59,659 nt of DNA, taken from assembly GCF_008373765.1 (NCBI RefSeq), contig NZ_VUJW01000006.1:1-59659 (forward strand). Reading direction: 5' to 3'. The position numbers were made by a program, and so were the translations under genes. Within the stretch, counting starts at the first letter, position 1. Each line of letters begins with the position of its first letter. The notes below the pieces were generated by a model. It did not search any database, was not told where the DNA came from, and worked only from the letters and a program-made list of their open reading frames with translations. This document shows positions 1 to 10,092 of the stretch, in pieces. This DNA comes from Nocardioides antri (GTDB lineage Bacteria; Actinomycetota; Actinomycetes; Propionibacteriales; Nocardioidaceae).

Positions 1-304
1 CCGCGGAGCCGGCGTGGGTCCGCGACGCCAACCACCCCGCCACATCCCGAGCGCCGCGGGCGTCGGCGACGTCGGCCGCCGCGGCGATCACCCGCAGCCT
101 CAGCTCAGCCAACCTCCGCTCGGCATCAGTGAGCGCGAGCAGCGCGGCGCGCTTGTCCTCGGGGCTCATGTACACCGCCGGCACCCCAGCGACCTCCGCA
201 AGCACGGCGGAGAGCTGGTCGGCGCAGGCCGTGATCGGGTGCGGCCGGGGCATCAGCTGCGCGACCACGGCACCGCCCGAGACAACCATCGACGTTGAGT
301 TCAT
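1..304 (-). CDS. DUF222/HNH endonuclease family protein, N-terminal part only
   Basis: Read from an ATG at 304 on the minus strand, the frame stays open to the window edge, so only about the first 101 residues are present. The protein begins MNSTSMVVSGG and continues with the helical, Ala/Leu/Arg-rich pattern of DUF222 (ITACADQLSAVLAEVAGV, then ALTDAERRLAELRLRVIAAA and ARDVAGWLASRT). In this actinobacterial family (the mycobacterial 13E12-repeat group) a C-terminal HNH nuclease domain normally follows; it would lie outside the window. The family is multicopy in Nocardioides-like genomes and of uncertain cellular role. The start is supported by the DUF222 pattern beginning directly downstream and by an SOS-box-like site 3 bp upstream. 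A 71-aa ORF in another frame over this stretch is a shadow. Confidence 0.8.
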   Translation of the reverse strand, partial: MNSTSMVVSGGAVVAQLMPRPHPITACADQLSAVLAEVAGVPAVYMSPEDKRAALLALTDAERRLAELRLRVIAAAADVADARGARDVAGWLASRTHAGSA

Positions 305-306
305 AA

Positions 307-322
307 TAGAACATCTGATCGA
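307..322 (-). promoter_or_regulatory. LexA/SOS-box-like operator upstream of the HNH gene
   Basis: The 16-mer TAGAACATCTGATCGA matches the actinobacterial/Gram-positive SOS box TCGAACnnnnGTTCGA at 10 of the 12 defined positions, with one mismatch in each half. It ends 3 bp before the ATG at 304, so LexA bound here would cover the transcription start. LexA control of 13E12/DUF222 genes is reported for M. tuberculosis; its use here is inferred. Confidence 0.5.
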
Positions 323-353
323 GCCGGACAAGCGCGTCCACAGGACATCCGGG

Positions 354-396
354 GGTGGTCTCGAGACGGTCGCTGCGCGACCTCCTCGACCAGCGA
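354..396. repeat. REP-like palindromic element (family 1)
   Basis: An imperfect hairpin lies between the HNH gene and the next ORF. The left arm (GGTCTCGAGACGGTCGC, 357-373) is followed by TGC and a right arm reading GCGACC..CTCGACC. The only intergenic stretch here is filled by it. It resembles the short palindromic repeats scattered through Nocardioides genomes. It lies just past the 3' end of the minus-strand gene at 402-1175 and could act as a transcript end. Confidence 0.55.
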
Positions 397-401
397 GCCC
401 G

Positions 402-1175
402 TCAGCCGAGGCGGTCCTCGGGGGTGTGCGGCAGGATCACCGCAGCGATTCCCGGCCAGGCGTCGTCGATGAGCGCGGCCATGTCGAAGTCGGTCGCGCG
501 GCGTACGTAGGGCTTGGAAAGCTCGGTGCGGACGACCTTCACCAGGAAGCGCCGCAGCTCGGGCTCGAGCCGCGCGAGCTTCTGGAGCACGGCGCCGCGA
601 CGGGTGTCGCTCTGCAGGGTGAGCGCGACGTCCTCGTCGGACGGCACGGTGATGTCGATCCGGATCCGCAGCGGGGCGACCGTGTGCACGGTCAGCGTCA
701 GCGGAACGACGACGTCGGCGGCGAAGTGGTGCTTGTCGACCCGCAGGTCGACGTCGAAGTCGACGCTGATCGGCAGGAACACCCGGTAGGAGAGCAGGTC
801 GCCGGGGATCTCCTCGCCCTTGGTCTGCCGGAAGGTCCCGACCGCGCTGATCGTGGCGGCCTTCCGCCCGGGGCCGGCGCCGATCGGGCCGAGCCTGATC
901 TCCGGGCCGAGGACGTCGTTGACCATCTGGAGGATCCGGTCCTTGTGGAGGACCCGGCGGATGTACTCGTTGCCGAACTGCTCGTAGGAGATCTCCTCGC
1001 GCTGCTGGGTCTCGCCCGTGCCGCCCACCGCGACGGGGGCGCTCGCCTCGTCCGGGTCGAGCGCGGCGAAGCCGCTCAGCTCGTCGGCGCTGACGAGCAC
1101 CACCTCGAGCAGCGCATCGACGGAATCGTCCTGCTGGGCTGCCTCGGTCACGCGTCCCCCGGTCTCGTCGTTCAC
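402..1175 (-). CDS. conserved hypothetical protein (257 aa)
   Basis: A soluble protein with a GTG start at 1175 and no signal peptide or membrane segment. An acidic N-terminal tail (about residues 1-65) precedes a region with alternating beta-strand character (about 95-190, e.g. VFLPISVDFDVDLRVDKHHF, VPLTLTVHTVAPLRIRID) and a helical C-terminus containing RRFLVKVVRTELSKPYVRR. I do not recognise a named family. It lies 28 bp downstream of fahA on the same strand, so it may be transcribed with the tyrosine-degradation operon, but nothing in its sequence links it to that pathway. Codon use matches the neighbours and the length is fully open, so the gene is probably real; the function is unknown. 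Confidence 0.65.
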   Translation of the reverse strand: MNDETGGRVTEAAQQDDSVDALLEVVLVSADELSGFAALDPDEASAPVAVGGTGETQQREEISYEQFGNEYIRRVLHKDRILQMVNDVLGPEIRLGPIGAGPGRKAATISAVGTFRQTKGEEIPGDLLSYRVFLPISVDFDVDLRVDKHHFAADVVVPLTLTVHTVAPLRIRIDITVPSDEDVALTLQSDTRRGAVLQKLARLEPELRRFLVKVVRTELSKPYVRRATDFDMAALIDDAWPGIAAVILPHTPEDRLG

Positions 1176-1203
1176 TCGGCCTCCATCGACCCAGCGAGTC
1201 TAG

Positions 1204-2411
<1,208 letters not shown>

Positions 2412-2415
<4 letters not shown>

Positions 2416-3635
2416 CTACGTCCTCCCGCCCAAGACCACGCGTAGACGCCGTCGTCGCTGGCCCGCCCGGCCTCGCCGAGCTCCAGCGGCCGGAACGTGT
2501 CGACCATGACCGCGAGCTCGTCGAACCGCTCGGCGCCGAGGCTGGCCTCGATCGCGCCCGGCTGCGGTCCGTGGGCGTGCCCGCCCGGGTGCAGGGTGAT
2601 CGAGCCGATGCCGATCCCCGAGCCCTTGCGCGCCTCGTAGTCGCCGGCCACGTAGAACATCACCTCGTCGCTGTCGACGTTGGAGTGGTAGTAGGGCACC
2701 GGCACCGCGAGCGGGTGGTAGTCGACCTTACGGGGCACGAAGTTGCAGACCACGAAGTTGTGGCCCTCGAACACCTGGTGGACCGGCGGCGGCTGGTGCA
2801 GCCGGCCGGTGATCGGCTCGAAGTCGGCGACGTTGAACACGTAGGGGTAGAGGCACCCGTCCCAGCCGACGACGTCGAACGGGTGGTGCGGGACCACGTG
2901 GACGGAGCCGGCGAGCCCGCCCGGGCCGGTGCCGCGGTGCTTGATGAAGACCTCGACCCCTTCGCTGGGGGTCTCGTCGCGGACCTCCGGCGGCTCCGTC
3001 CACACGGGCAGCCGCAGGTCGCGCTCGCAGTACGGCGCGTGCTCGAGGAACTGCCCGTAGCGCGACAGGTACCGCTTCGGCGGCGCGATGTGGCTGTTGG
3101 CCTCGATGGCGTAGAGCCGCAGCGGGCCGTCGTCCAGGCTCGTCGGCACCCAGCGGTGCGTCGTCGCCCGCGGGATGACGACGTAGTCGCCGGTGTCGAC
3201 CGTGAGGTGGCCGAAGACCGTCTCCACGGTCGCCGTACCGCTCTCGACGAAGACGACCTCGTCGCCCACCGCGTTGCGGTAGAGCGGCGAGGTCGTGCCG
3301 ACGGCGGCGTAGCTGATCCGCACGTCGGCGTTGCCGAGGACGAGGCGGCGCCCGGTCACCGCGTCGACGTCCTTCCACTCCTGGCCCGGGAACAGGTCGT
3401 GGAGCGCCAGGTGCCGGGGCGCCAGCGGCGCGTTCGGCTGGGTCGCCTGGTCGGGCAGGTCCCACGTGCGGGCGTCGACCATCGCCGACGGGACGTGCCG
3501 GTGGTAGAGCAGGGACGAGTCGGAGGAGAACCCCTCCTCGCCCATCAGCTCCTCGTAGTAGAGGTTCCCGTCGGGGTCCCGGTGCTGGGTGTGCCGTTTC
3601 GGCGGTACGTCGCCGACCCGCTGGTAGTGCGCCAT
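2412..3635 (-). CDS. hmgA: homogentisate 1,2-dioxygenase
   Basis: Non-haem Fe(II) ring-cleavage dioxygenase that opens homogentisate to maleylacetoacetate. The 407-residue cupin-type protein shows the iron-ligand regions of the family: PVPYYHSNVDSDEVMFY supplies the first His and the Glu, and LHPGGHAHGPQPG supplies the second His. The stretch HPFDVVGWDGCLYPYVFNV is also typical. The ATG at 3635 follows a purine-rich GGGAGAG ribosome-binding site. The 36-bp gap to hpd contains a 22-bp dispersed repeat, and the gene is coupled to fahA by a 4-bp overlap. No maleylacetoacetate isomerase gene is adjacent, so that step would need a gene elsewhere or glutathione-independent chemistry. Confidence 0.96.
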
Positions 3636-3648
3636 CTCTCCCGCTTTC

Positions 3649-3670
3649 GGTGGTCGAGCCTGTCGAGACC
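3649..3670. repeat. 22-bp dispersed repeat (family 2), copy in the hpd-hmgA gap
   Basis: The 22 bases here are identical, as reverse complement, to 44216-44237 inside the FemAB-like gene. The core is TGGTCGAGCCTGTCGAGACC. It has complementary ends (GGTC/GACC) and inner TCGA repeats, so it can form a small hairpin. It sits inside an operon between two co-directional genes without obviously separating them. Confidence 0.7.
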
Positions 3671-3671
3671 C

Positions 3672-4967
<1,296 letters not shown>

Positions 4968-4985
4968 CTAGGCTGTCTGCCTACC

Positions 4986-5495
4986 ATGCACCTCGACCGG
5001 CTCGACCTCGCCCTGCTCACCGCGCTGCGGGAGCATCCGCGCGCCGGCGTGCTGGAGCTGTCCCGCCTCACGAAGGTCGCCCGCGCGACCGTGCAGGCGC
5101 GGATCCAGCGCCTCGAGTCGACCGGCGTCGTCACCGGCTACGGCCCCGACATCGACCTCGAGGCAGCCGGCCAGCACGTCTCGGCGTTCGTCACCCTCGA
5201 GATCGCGCAGGGGGCCCTCGACCAGCTCGCGCCCGAGCTCGAGGCGATGCCGACGATCCTCGAGGCCTACGTCACCACCGGCACCGCCGACGTGCTCTGC
5301 AAGGTCGCCGCGACCTCGCACGGCGACCTGCAGGAGACCCTGATCGAGCTCAACCGGTCGCCGTCGGTGGTGCGTACGACGAGCGTCGTCGTGCTCGGCA
5401 CCGTCGTCGCTCCGCGCGTGCTGCCCCTCCTCGAACGGTCCGCCGAGGAGCGCGACGCGCGCGCCCCGGCGTACCGCTCCCGCCGGGACGCGTGA
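4986..5495 (+). CDS. Lrp/AsnC family transcriptional regulator
   Basis: A 169-residue regulator with an N-terminal winged helix-turn-helix (LDLALLTALREHPRAGVLEL, then KVARATVQARIQRLESTGVV) and a C-terminal RAM/ligand-binding domain (about residues 65-150) containing the strand ILEAYVTTGTADVLCKV. Much longer readings of this frame start far upstream inside hpd/hmgA antisense sequence and are not credible; the ATG at 4986 begins exactly at the conserved HTH. It is divergent from hpd, so it most likely controls the tyrosine-degradation operon in response to an aromatic amino acid or keto acid. Ligand and direction of control cannot be read from the sequence. Confidence 0.9.
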   Translation: MHLDRLDLALLTALREHPRAGVLELSRLTKVARATVQARIQRLESTGVVTGYGPDIDLEAAGQHVSAFVTLEIAQGALDQLAPELEAMPTILEAYVTTGTADVLCKVAATSHGDLQETLIELNRSPSVVRTTSVVVLGTVVAPRVLPLLERSAEERDARAPAYRSRRDA

Positions 5496-5548
5496 CCCGG
5501 AGGGGCTAGAACGCGTTATCCTCCCGGGACCCCGGGGAGGGAGATCGC

Positions 5549-6496
5549 ATGCGTCGTCGCCAGCTCGTCCGCACCGCGCTCGTCGCAGCCGTGGCGCTCG
5601 TCGGCATCACCGCGAGCCTGCCGGCCGCGCCGGGCCATGCCGGGGACGACGACCTCCCGGTCACCTACAACTTCCTCGTCAGCGCGATCGCCGCCGGCAG
5701 GCAGGTCGACGCAGACCCGCCGGGCGGCAACGACTGGGACTGCCGGCCGACCAAGCGTCACCCGCGGCCGGTCGTCCTCGTCCACGGGACCGGCGGCAAC
5801 AAGAACACCAACTGGCAGACGTACTCACCGCTGCTGGCGAACAACGGCTACTGCGTCTTCGCCCTGACCTACGGCGTCGAGCCCGGCACGCCACTGCCCC
5901 TCAACCAGCTCGGCGGCATGACCCGCATGCAGGACAGCGCCCGCCAGCTCAAGGCGTTCATCAGGCGGGTGCTGCGCGCGACCGGTGCCCGCAAGGTCGA
6001 CCTGCTCGGGCACTCCCAGGGCACGTTGATGCCGGAGTACTACGTGAAGTTCCTCGGGGGCGCCAAGCACGTGAAGCGCTACGTCTCCCTGTCCCCGCTG
6101 TGGCACGGCACCCGGATCGCCGACATCGGGCTGCTGCTGACCAGGGTGTTCGGCGTACCCGAGGACGGCGGCCCCGTGTGCCAGGCCTGCAACCAGTTCG
6201 GGACGGACTCGCGGTTCATGCGTCGCCTGCGGGCAGGCGGGCTCGTCGTCGGCGACATCGAGTACACCAACATCATGACCAAGTACGACCAGCTGGTGGT
6301 CCCCTACACCAGCGGCCGCCAGCGCGGGATGCGCAACATCGTCGTCCAGGACAGGTGCGCGAAGGACTACGCGGAGCACTTCGAGATCGCCGCCGACCCG
6401 GTCGCCGCGCGGATCGTGCTCAACACCCTGGATCCGAAGCACAAGCGGCCGGTGCCCTGCATGGTCGTGCTCCCCTTCACCGGTCCGGTGTCCTAG
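5549..6496 (+). CDS. secreted alpha/beta-hydrolase, lipase-like
   Basis: The N-terminus MRRRQLVRTALVAAVALVGI plus a hydrophobic stretch ending near GHAGDDD is a signal peptide, so the 315-aa enzyme is exported. The fold shows the oxyanion strand VVLVHGTGG (about 75-83) and a nucleophile elbow GHSQG with Ser156. A likely acid is Asp247 (TKYDQLVV) and a likely His is His277 (YAEHFEI). Four cysteines in the C-terminal half (CQAC near 211-214, Cys270, and Cys in VPCMV) fit disulfides of a secreted protein. It resembles the actinobacterial class 2/LipA-type lipases that hydrolyse acylglycerols or esters. The real substrate is unknown. A purine-rich GGGGAGGGAG stretch upstream serves as ribosome-binding site. 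Confidence 0.85.
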   Translation: MRRRQLVRTALVAAVALVGITASLPAAPGHAGDDDLPVTYNFLVSAIAAGRQVDADPPGGNDWDCRPTKRHPRPVVLVHGTGGNKNTNWQTYSPLLANNGYCVFALTYGVEPGTPLPLNQLGGMTRMQDSARQLKAFIRRVLRATGARKVDLLGHSQGTLMPEYYVKFLGGAKHVKRYVSLSPLWHGTRIADIGLLLTRVFGVPEDGGPVCQACNQFGTDSRFMRRLRAGGLVVGDIEYTNIMTKYDQLVVPYTSGRQRGMRNIVVQDRCAKDYAEHFEIAADPVAARIVLNTLDPKHKRPVPCMVVLPFTGPVS

Positions 6497-6527
6497 CCCG
6501 GTCGGCGGCCGCACCTAGGCTCGGCGC

Positions 6528-7358
6528 ATGCCGCTGCCCTTCCGCCAGGTCGATGTCTTCAGCACCCAGCCGCTGCGCGGGAACCCGGTCGCAGTCGTGC
6601 ACGACGCCGACGGGCTGGACGACGAGCAGATGGCGGCGTTCGCGCGCTGGACCAACCTGTCCGAGACCACGTTCCTGCTCCGGCCGACGTCCGCGGAGGC
6701 CGACTACCGGCTGCGCATCTTCACGCCCGGCGGCGAGCTGGCGTTCGCCGGGCACCCGACGCTGGGGTCGGCACACGCCTGGCTCCAAGCAGGCGGGGTG
6801 CCGCGCGGCGAGCAGGTCCTGCAGGAGTGCGGCGTCGGGCTGGTGCGCCTGCGGCTGACCGATCGGCTGGCGTTCGCCGCGCCGCCGCTGATCCGCTCCG
6901 GCCTGGTCGAGGACGCCGACCTCGACCGCATCGCGACCGCGCTGCGGATCGACCGCTCCGACGTCGTCGACAGCCAGTGGGTCGACAACGGCGCCGGCTG
7001 GGTCGCCGTCCGGCTGCGTGACGCGGCGGCGGTGCTGGCGCTCGAGCCCGACTTCGGCGCGTTCCACGGGCTCGACGTCGGTGTCGCCGGCCTGCACCCC
7101 GACGGCAGCGAGGCGCAGCTGGAGGTGCGCGGCTTCGCGCCCGACGTCGGCATCCCCGAGGACCCGGCGACCGGTTCGCTGAACGCAGGTCTCGCGCAGT
7201 GGCTCACGGAGAGCGGCATCCTGCCGCCGTCGTACGTCGCGGCGCAGGGTACGGCGATCGGCCGCGCCGGCCGCGTGCACGTCGACACCGACGACGACGG
7301 CACCATCTGGGTCGGCGGCGACACCAGTACGACGATCAGCGGCTCGGTCAGCCTCTGA
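6528..7358 (+). CDS. PhzF family isomerase-like protein
   Basis: A 276-aa protein with the two-fold diaminopimelate-epimerase-like architecture of PhzF. Diagnostic segments are FSTQPLRGNPVAVV (about 11-24), the catalytic-Glu motif NLSET with Glu46, FTPGGELAFAGHPTLG, and in the second half GIPEDPATGSLNAGLAQWL. PhzF itself isomerises a phenazine precursor, but most chromosomal homologues without phenazine genes have unknown substrates, and no phenazine genes are visible here. It stands alone on the plus strand 31 bp after the lipase gene. Its 3' end overlaps the convergent L,D-transpeptidase by 11 bp. Confidence 0.88.
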   Translation: MPLPFRQVDVFSTQPLRGNPVAVVHDADGLDDEQMAAFARWTNLSETTFLLRPTSAEADYRLRIFTPGGELAFAGHPTLGSAHAWLQAGGVPRGEQVLQECGVGLVRLRLTDRLAFAAPPLIRSGLVEDADLDRIATALRIDRSDVVDSQWVDNGAGWVAVRLRDAAAVLALEPDFGAFHGLDVGVAGLHPDGSEAQLEVRGFAPDVGIPEDPATGSLNAGLAQWLTESGILPPSYVAAQGTAIGRAGRVHVDTDDDGTIWVGGDTSTTISGSVSL

Positions 7359-8043
7359 CGACCCGGACCCGGGTGCCGACCCGGCCGAAGTCCCACAGCC
7401 GCGCCGCGAACGCCTTCGGGAGCCGCACGCAGCCGTGCGACTGCCGCAGGTTGGTGCCGACCAGCCACGCCGGGTGGATCTGGGAGCCGCTGCGGTGGGT
7501 CGGGATGCGGTGGAAGCCGATCCCGCAGGGCGCGAAACGGGTGAAGTGCTCCAGGACGAGGGCGCCGCTCGTGTCGGTGTTGCGCCGGATCTTCGCGGAC
7601 CGCCCGCAGTAGGAGCCGACCTTCTTCCAGCCCGTGCCGAGCTCACCGGGGTTGTCGATCATCCCGCTCTGGCCGACGACCCGGCCGCCGCTCGCGACCA
7701 GCCATACCCAGTTCTGGCGCTGGCTGACGACGATCCGGCGTCCGGTCCCGCTGCGCGGCGGCACCGGTCGTACGTCGCACCGGCGCGCGTCGTCGGCGTA
7801 CAGCCTGCGCGTGGTGGCGTTGTTGAGGTTGCCGGTCTGGCTGAGCCGGTGCCGGGACTGGAAGCGGAGGACGGCCGAGCGGGTCCGCTCACCCATCGCC
7901 CCGTCGGCCGGGCCGGAGTCGCACCCGAGCTGGTTGAGCCGACGCTGCGCGCGCTCGACCGCCGGGGTGGCGTCGGCCGGCGCGACCGGCGCCGCTGCCA
8001 GGACCAGGCAGGTCACGACGAGGGCGAGCAGGGCGCGGAGCAT
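7348..8043 (-). CDS. secreted L,D-transpeptidase with peptidoglycan-binding domain
   Basis: A 231-aa exported protein with an N-terminal signal peptide (MLRALLALVVTCLVLAAAPV). A PG_binding_1 domain (about 30-85, RRLNQLGCDSGPADGAMGER, VLRFQSRHRL) precedes a YkuD catalytic domain. The YkuD signature ends in SHGCVRL near residues 202-208, with the catalytic Cys205 and an upstream HRI/His region. Such enzymes make 3-3 crosslinks or attach proteins to peptidoglycan outside the membrane. The start lies 3 bp after the symporter stop, so it appears to be the last gene of a TetR-symporter-transpeptidase transcript. The functional link between these genes is not obvious. Confidence 0.9.
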   Translation of the reverse strand: MLRALLALVVTCLVLAAAPVAPADATPAVERAQRRLNQLGCDSGPADGAMGERTRSAVLRFQSRHRLSQTGNLNNATTRRLYADDARRCDVRPVPPRSGTGRRIVVSQRQNWVWLVASGGRVVGQSGMIDNPGELGTGWKKVGSYCGRSAKIRRNTDTSGALVLEHFTRFAPCGIGFHRIPTHRSGSQIHPAWLVGTNLRQSHGCVRLPKAFAARLWDFGRVGTRVRVVRG

Positions 8044-8046
8044 GAC

Positions 8047-8910
8047 TCAAGTCTGCGCCGGATCGACCCGGCGGGAGACCAGATAGCCCCAACCGGCAGC
8101 GAAGACGAACATGAAGATGGAGTAGACCGCGGCCGGGATCGACGCCTCCGTCTCGTCGAGGACCTCCACGGCGATGTAGATCGCCAGCGTCGCGTTGTGC
8201 ACGCCGATCTCCATCGACGAGGCGATCGCCTGCTTCTCCGTCACCCCCACCACGCGCGGGACGGCGTATCCCACGAGCAGGCTGGTCGCGCAGAACAGGG
8301 CGGCCACCAGGCCGACGTCGGCGAGGTAGCCGGTCACGTTGTCGCGCTGGTCGACCAGGATCGCGACCACCAGCGCGGCGAGGATGAGCGCCGAGCCGAC
8401 CCGCACCGGCTTCTCCATACGCCCGGAGAACCCGGGCGACCGGCGGTGGACCCACATCCCGACCGCGACCGGGACCAGCACGATCGCGAACACCTTGACC
8501 ACCTCGACGAGCGGCAGCGACACCGAGTCGCCCTGGTCGAAGTAGTCGATCGCGAAGTTCGTGATCAGCGGCAGCGTGACCAGCGACAGGACCGAGTTGA
8601 TCGCCGTCAGGGAGATGTTCAGTGCGACGTCGCCACGGAAGAGGTGGCTGAACAGGTTGGCCGAGGTGCCGCCCGGGGACGACGCCAGCAGCAGCATGCC
8701 GATCGCCAGCAGCGGCGGGAGGTCGAGGAGCAGCACCAGGCCGAAGCACACGGCGGGGAGCACCAGCAGCTGACAGGTCAGCGCGGTGACGACGGCCTTC
8801 GGGCTACGGCCGACCCGGCGGAAGTCGTCGACGGTCAGGTCCAGGCCGAGCCCGAACATGATGACGCCGAGGGCCAGCGGCAGTGCCACCGTGGTGAGGA
8901 TCGTGTCCAT
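8047..8910 (-). CDS. bile acid:sodium symporter (BASS) family transporter
   Basis: A 287-aa integral membrane protein with eight to ten hydrophobic helices. The N-terminus (TVALPLALGVIMFGLGLDLT) and the segment ASSPGGTSANLFSHLFRGDVALNIS, with its conserved Gly/Asn sodium-site pattern, are typical of the BASS/SBF family. A second crossover region is GVTEKQAIASSMEIGVHNATL, again family-typical. Members move organic anions such as bile acids, pantoate or keto acids with Na+; the substrate here is unknown. It lies 36 bp downstream of the TetR regulator and 3 bp upstream of the L,D-transpeptidase on the same strand, so the three are probably one operon. Confidence 0.88.
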   Translation of the reverse strand: MDTILTTVALPLALGVIMFGLGLDLTVDDFRRVGRSPKAVVTALTCQLLVLPAVCFGLVLLLDLPPLLAIGMLLLASSPGGTSANLFSHLFRGDVALNISLTAINSVLSLVTLPLITNFAIDYFDQGDSVSLPLVEVVKVFAIVLVPVAVGMWVHRRSPGFSGRMEKPVRVGSALILAALVVAILVDQRDNVTGYLADVGLVAALFCATSLLVGYAVPRVVGVTEKQAIASSMEIGVHNATLAIYIAVEVLDETEASIPAAVYSIFMFVFAAGWGYLVSRRVDPAQT

Positions 8911-8946
8911 GGTGCGCGCTCCTCGCCGGCGTGCTCGTCGTCGATG

Positions 8947-9549
8947 TCAGGTCCCGGGGATGACCTCGAGCGACAGCCTGACAGCACGCTCGGTGCCGGA
9001 CCAGTCGTCCGCGCCGCTCAGCTGGTCCTGGGTGTTCCCGGCGTTGAGGAAGGCGTCGATCCGGAACGCGTCGTCCTCCGGGCTCTCGGACCCGGCGGCG
9101 ACGAGCTCGGACTCGAGCAGGTCGAGCCACTCGCGCTTGAGGCGTCGTACGGCGTCGGCCACGGGGCCGGTGCGGTGGCCGTACTCCACCGAAGTCGCGG
9201 CGATGAAGCACCCACCGGGGAAGACGCCCGCGTGCAGGTAGTCCACCCAGGACCGCAGGAGCGCGCGCAGCCGCGGTGCACCCGCCGGCTCCGACCAGAT
9301 CGGCGCCAGCACGACCTCCTGGTAGATCCGGCGCGCCTCGGCGACGGCCGCGACCTGGATCGCCTCCCGGCTGCCGAAGACGGTGAGGATGCCGCTCTTG
9401 CTGACGCCCGTGCGCTCGGCGAGGAGCCCGACGGTGATCGAGTCGAGGCCGCTGATGGTGGCGACCATCGAGGCCTCGCGCGCCACCCGCTTGCGGGTCG
9501 CGTCGCCGCGCACGCGGCGGCCGTCGGTGACAGGGGCATCGGTGGCCAT
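8947..9549 (-). CDS. TetR family transcriptional regulator
   Basis: A 200-aa repressor. The longer reading to 9966 runs antisense through the thioesterase gene, so I take the ATG at 9549 (MATDAPVTDGRRVRGD). The N-terminal HTH is TRKRVAREASMVATISGLDS then VGLLAERTGVSKSGILTVFGSREAIQ. The C-terminal part (about 85-200, with FPGGCFIAATSVEYGHRTGP) matches the YcdC-like TetR ligand-binding type. It is divergent from a thioesterase and upstream of a BASS transporter. Repeated sites in the shared promoter suggest it controls both directions, perhaps sensing an acyl-CoA or transported organic anion. Confidence 0.87.
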   Translation of the reverse strand: MATDAPVTDGRRVRGDATRKRVAREASMVATISGLDSITVGLLAERTGVSKSGILTVFGSREAIQVAAVAEARRIYQEVVLAPIWSEPAGAPRLRALLRSWVDYLHAGVFPGGCFIAATSVEYGHRTGPVADAVRRLKREWLDLLESELVAAGSESPEDDAFRIDAFLNAGNTQDQLSGADDWSGTERAVRLSLEVIPGT

Positions 9550-9562
9550 GGGCAAACTATAA

Positions 9563-9629
9563 GACCGACTGGACGTAAAGGTCGAGACGGAGTACGCTTT
9601 CGAAACAACACGACCGATCGAACGTATAG
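9563..9629. promoter_or_regulatory. direct repeats in the TetR/thioesterase divergent promoter
   Basis: GACCGACTGGACGTAAAG (9563-9580) and GACCGATCGAACGTATAG (9612-9629) match at 14 of 18 positions, 49 bp apart. Each lies near a TATAGT-like -10 element: TATAGTT reads rightward at 9625-9631, and its inverted counterpart AACTATA lies at 9555-9561. They are good candidates for paired TetR operators covering both promoters. Binding is inferred. Confidence 0.5.
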
Positions 9630-9642
9630 TTGGGAGCACCCG

Positions 9643-10080
9643 ATGATCGACACCAGCGCCGGCGTCCTCGTCCGCAAGCGGATCTACCTCGACGACCTCG
9701 ACGGGTTCGGGATGCTCCACCATGCGCGGTACGCCCTCCTCTTCGACAACGCCGTCATCGACTTCTGGGCGGACGCCGGCTGGGAGCTCGACCCGAGCCG
9801 CTCGGTCTTCGTGATCCGCGAGCTGACGATGACCTACCACCAGCCGGTCGTCGGCCTCAGCGAGGTCGACGTCCACTTCTGGGTCGACCGCGCCGGACGG
9901 ACCAGCGTCACCTACGGGTTCCAGGTCATCTCCGCCGACCACACGGTCGTCCACGCCGACGGCCACCGGGTGGTGGTCAACCTCGACGGCAAGACGCTGC
10001 GGCCGGCGCCGATCGGCGACGACGTCTGGGAGCTCGCCGCGCCGTTGCTGGCGCCGGGGGTCGAGCGCCCCGCTGCGTGA
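9643..10080 (+). CDS. acyl-CoA thioesterase, 4HBT/YbgC-like hotdog protein
   Basis: A 145-aa single hotdog domain. YLDDLDGFGMLHHARYALLFDNAVIDF carries the family's Asp/His pattern around the long central helix (normally DxxGHVNN.YL.yfe). FVIRELTMTYHQPVVGLSEVDV forms the following strands. Such enzymes hydrolyse acyl-CoA thioesters. The ATG at 9643 follows GGGAG at a suitable distance; longer readings run back through the TetR promoter. The divergent TetR gene is likely its regulator. Confidence 0.85.
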   Translation: MIDTSAGVLVRKRIYLDDLDGFGMLHHARYALLFDNAVIDFWADAGWELDPSRSVFVIRELTMTYHQPVVGLSEVDVHFWVDRAGRTSVTYGFQVISADHTVVHADGHRVVVNLDGKTLRPAPIGDDVWELAAPLLAPGVERPAA

Positions 10081-10092
10081 CCGGCCCCGGGC

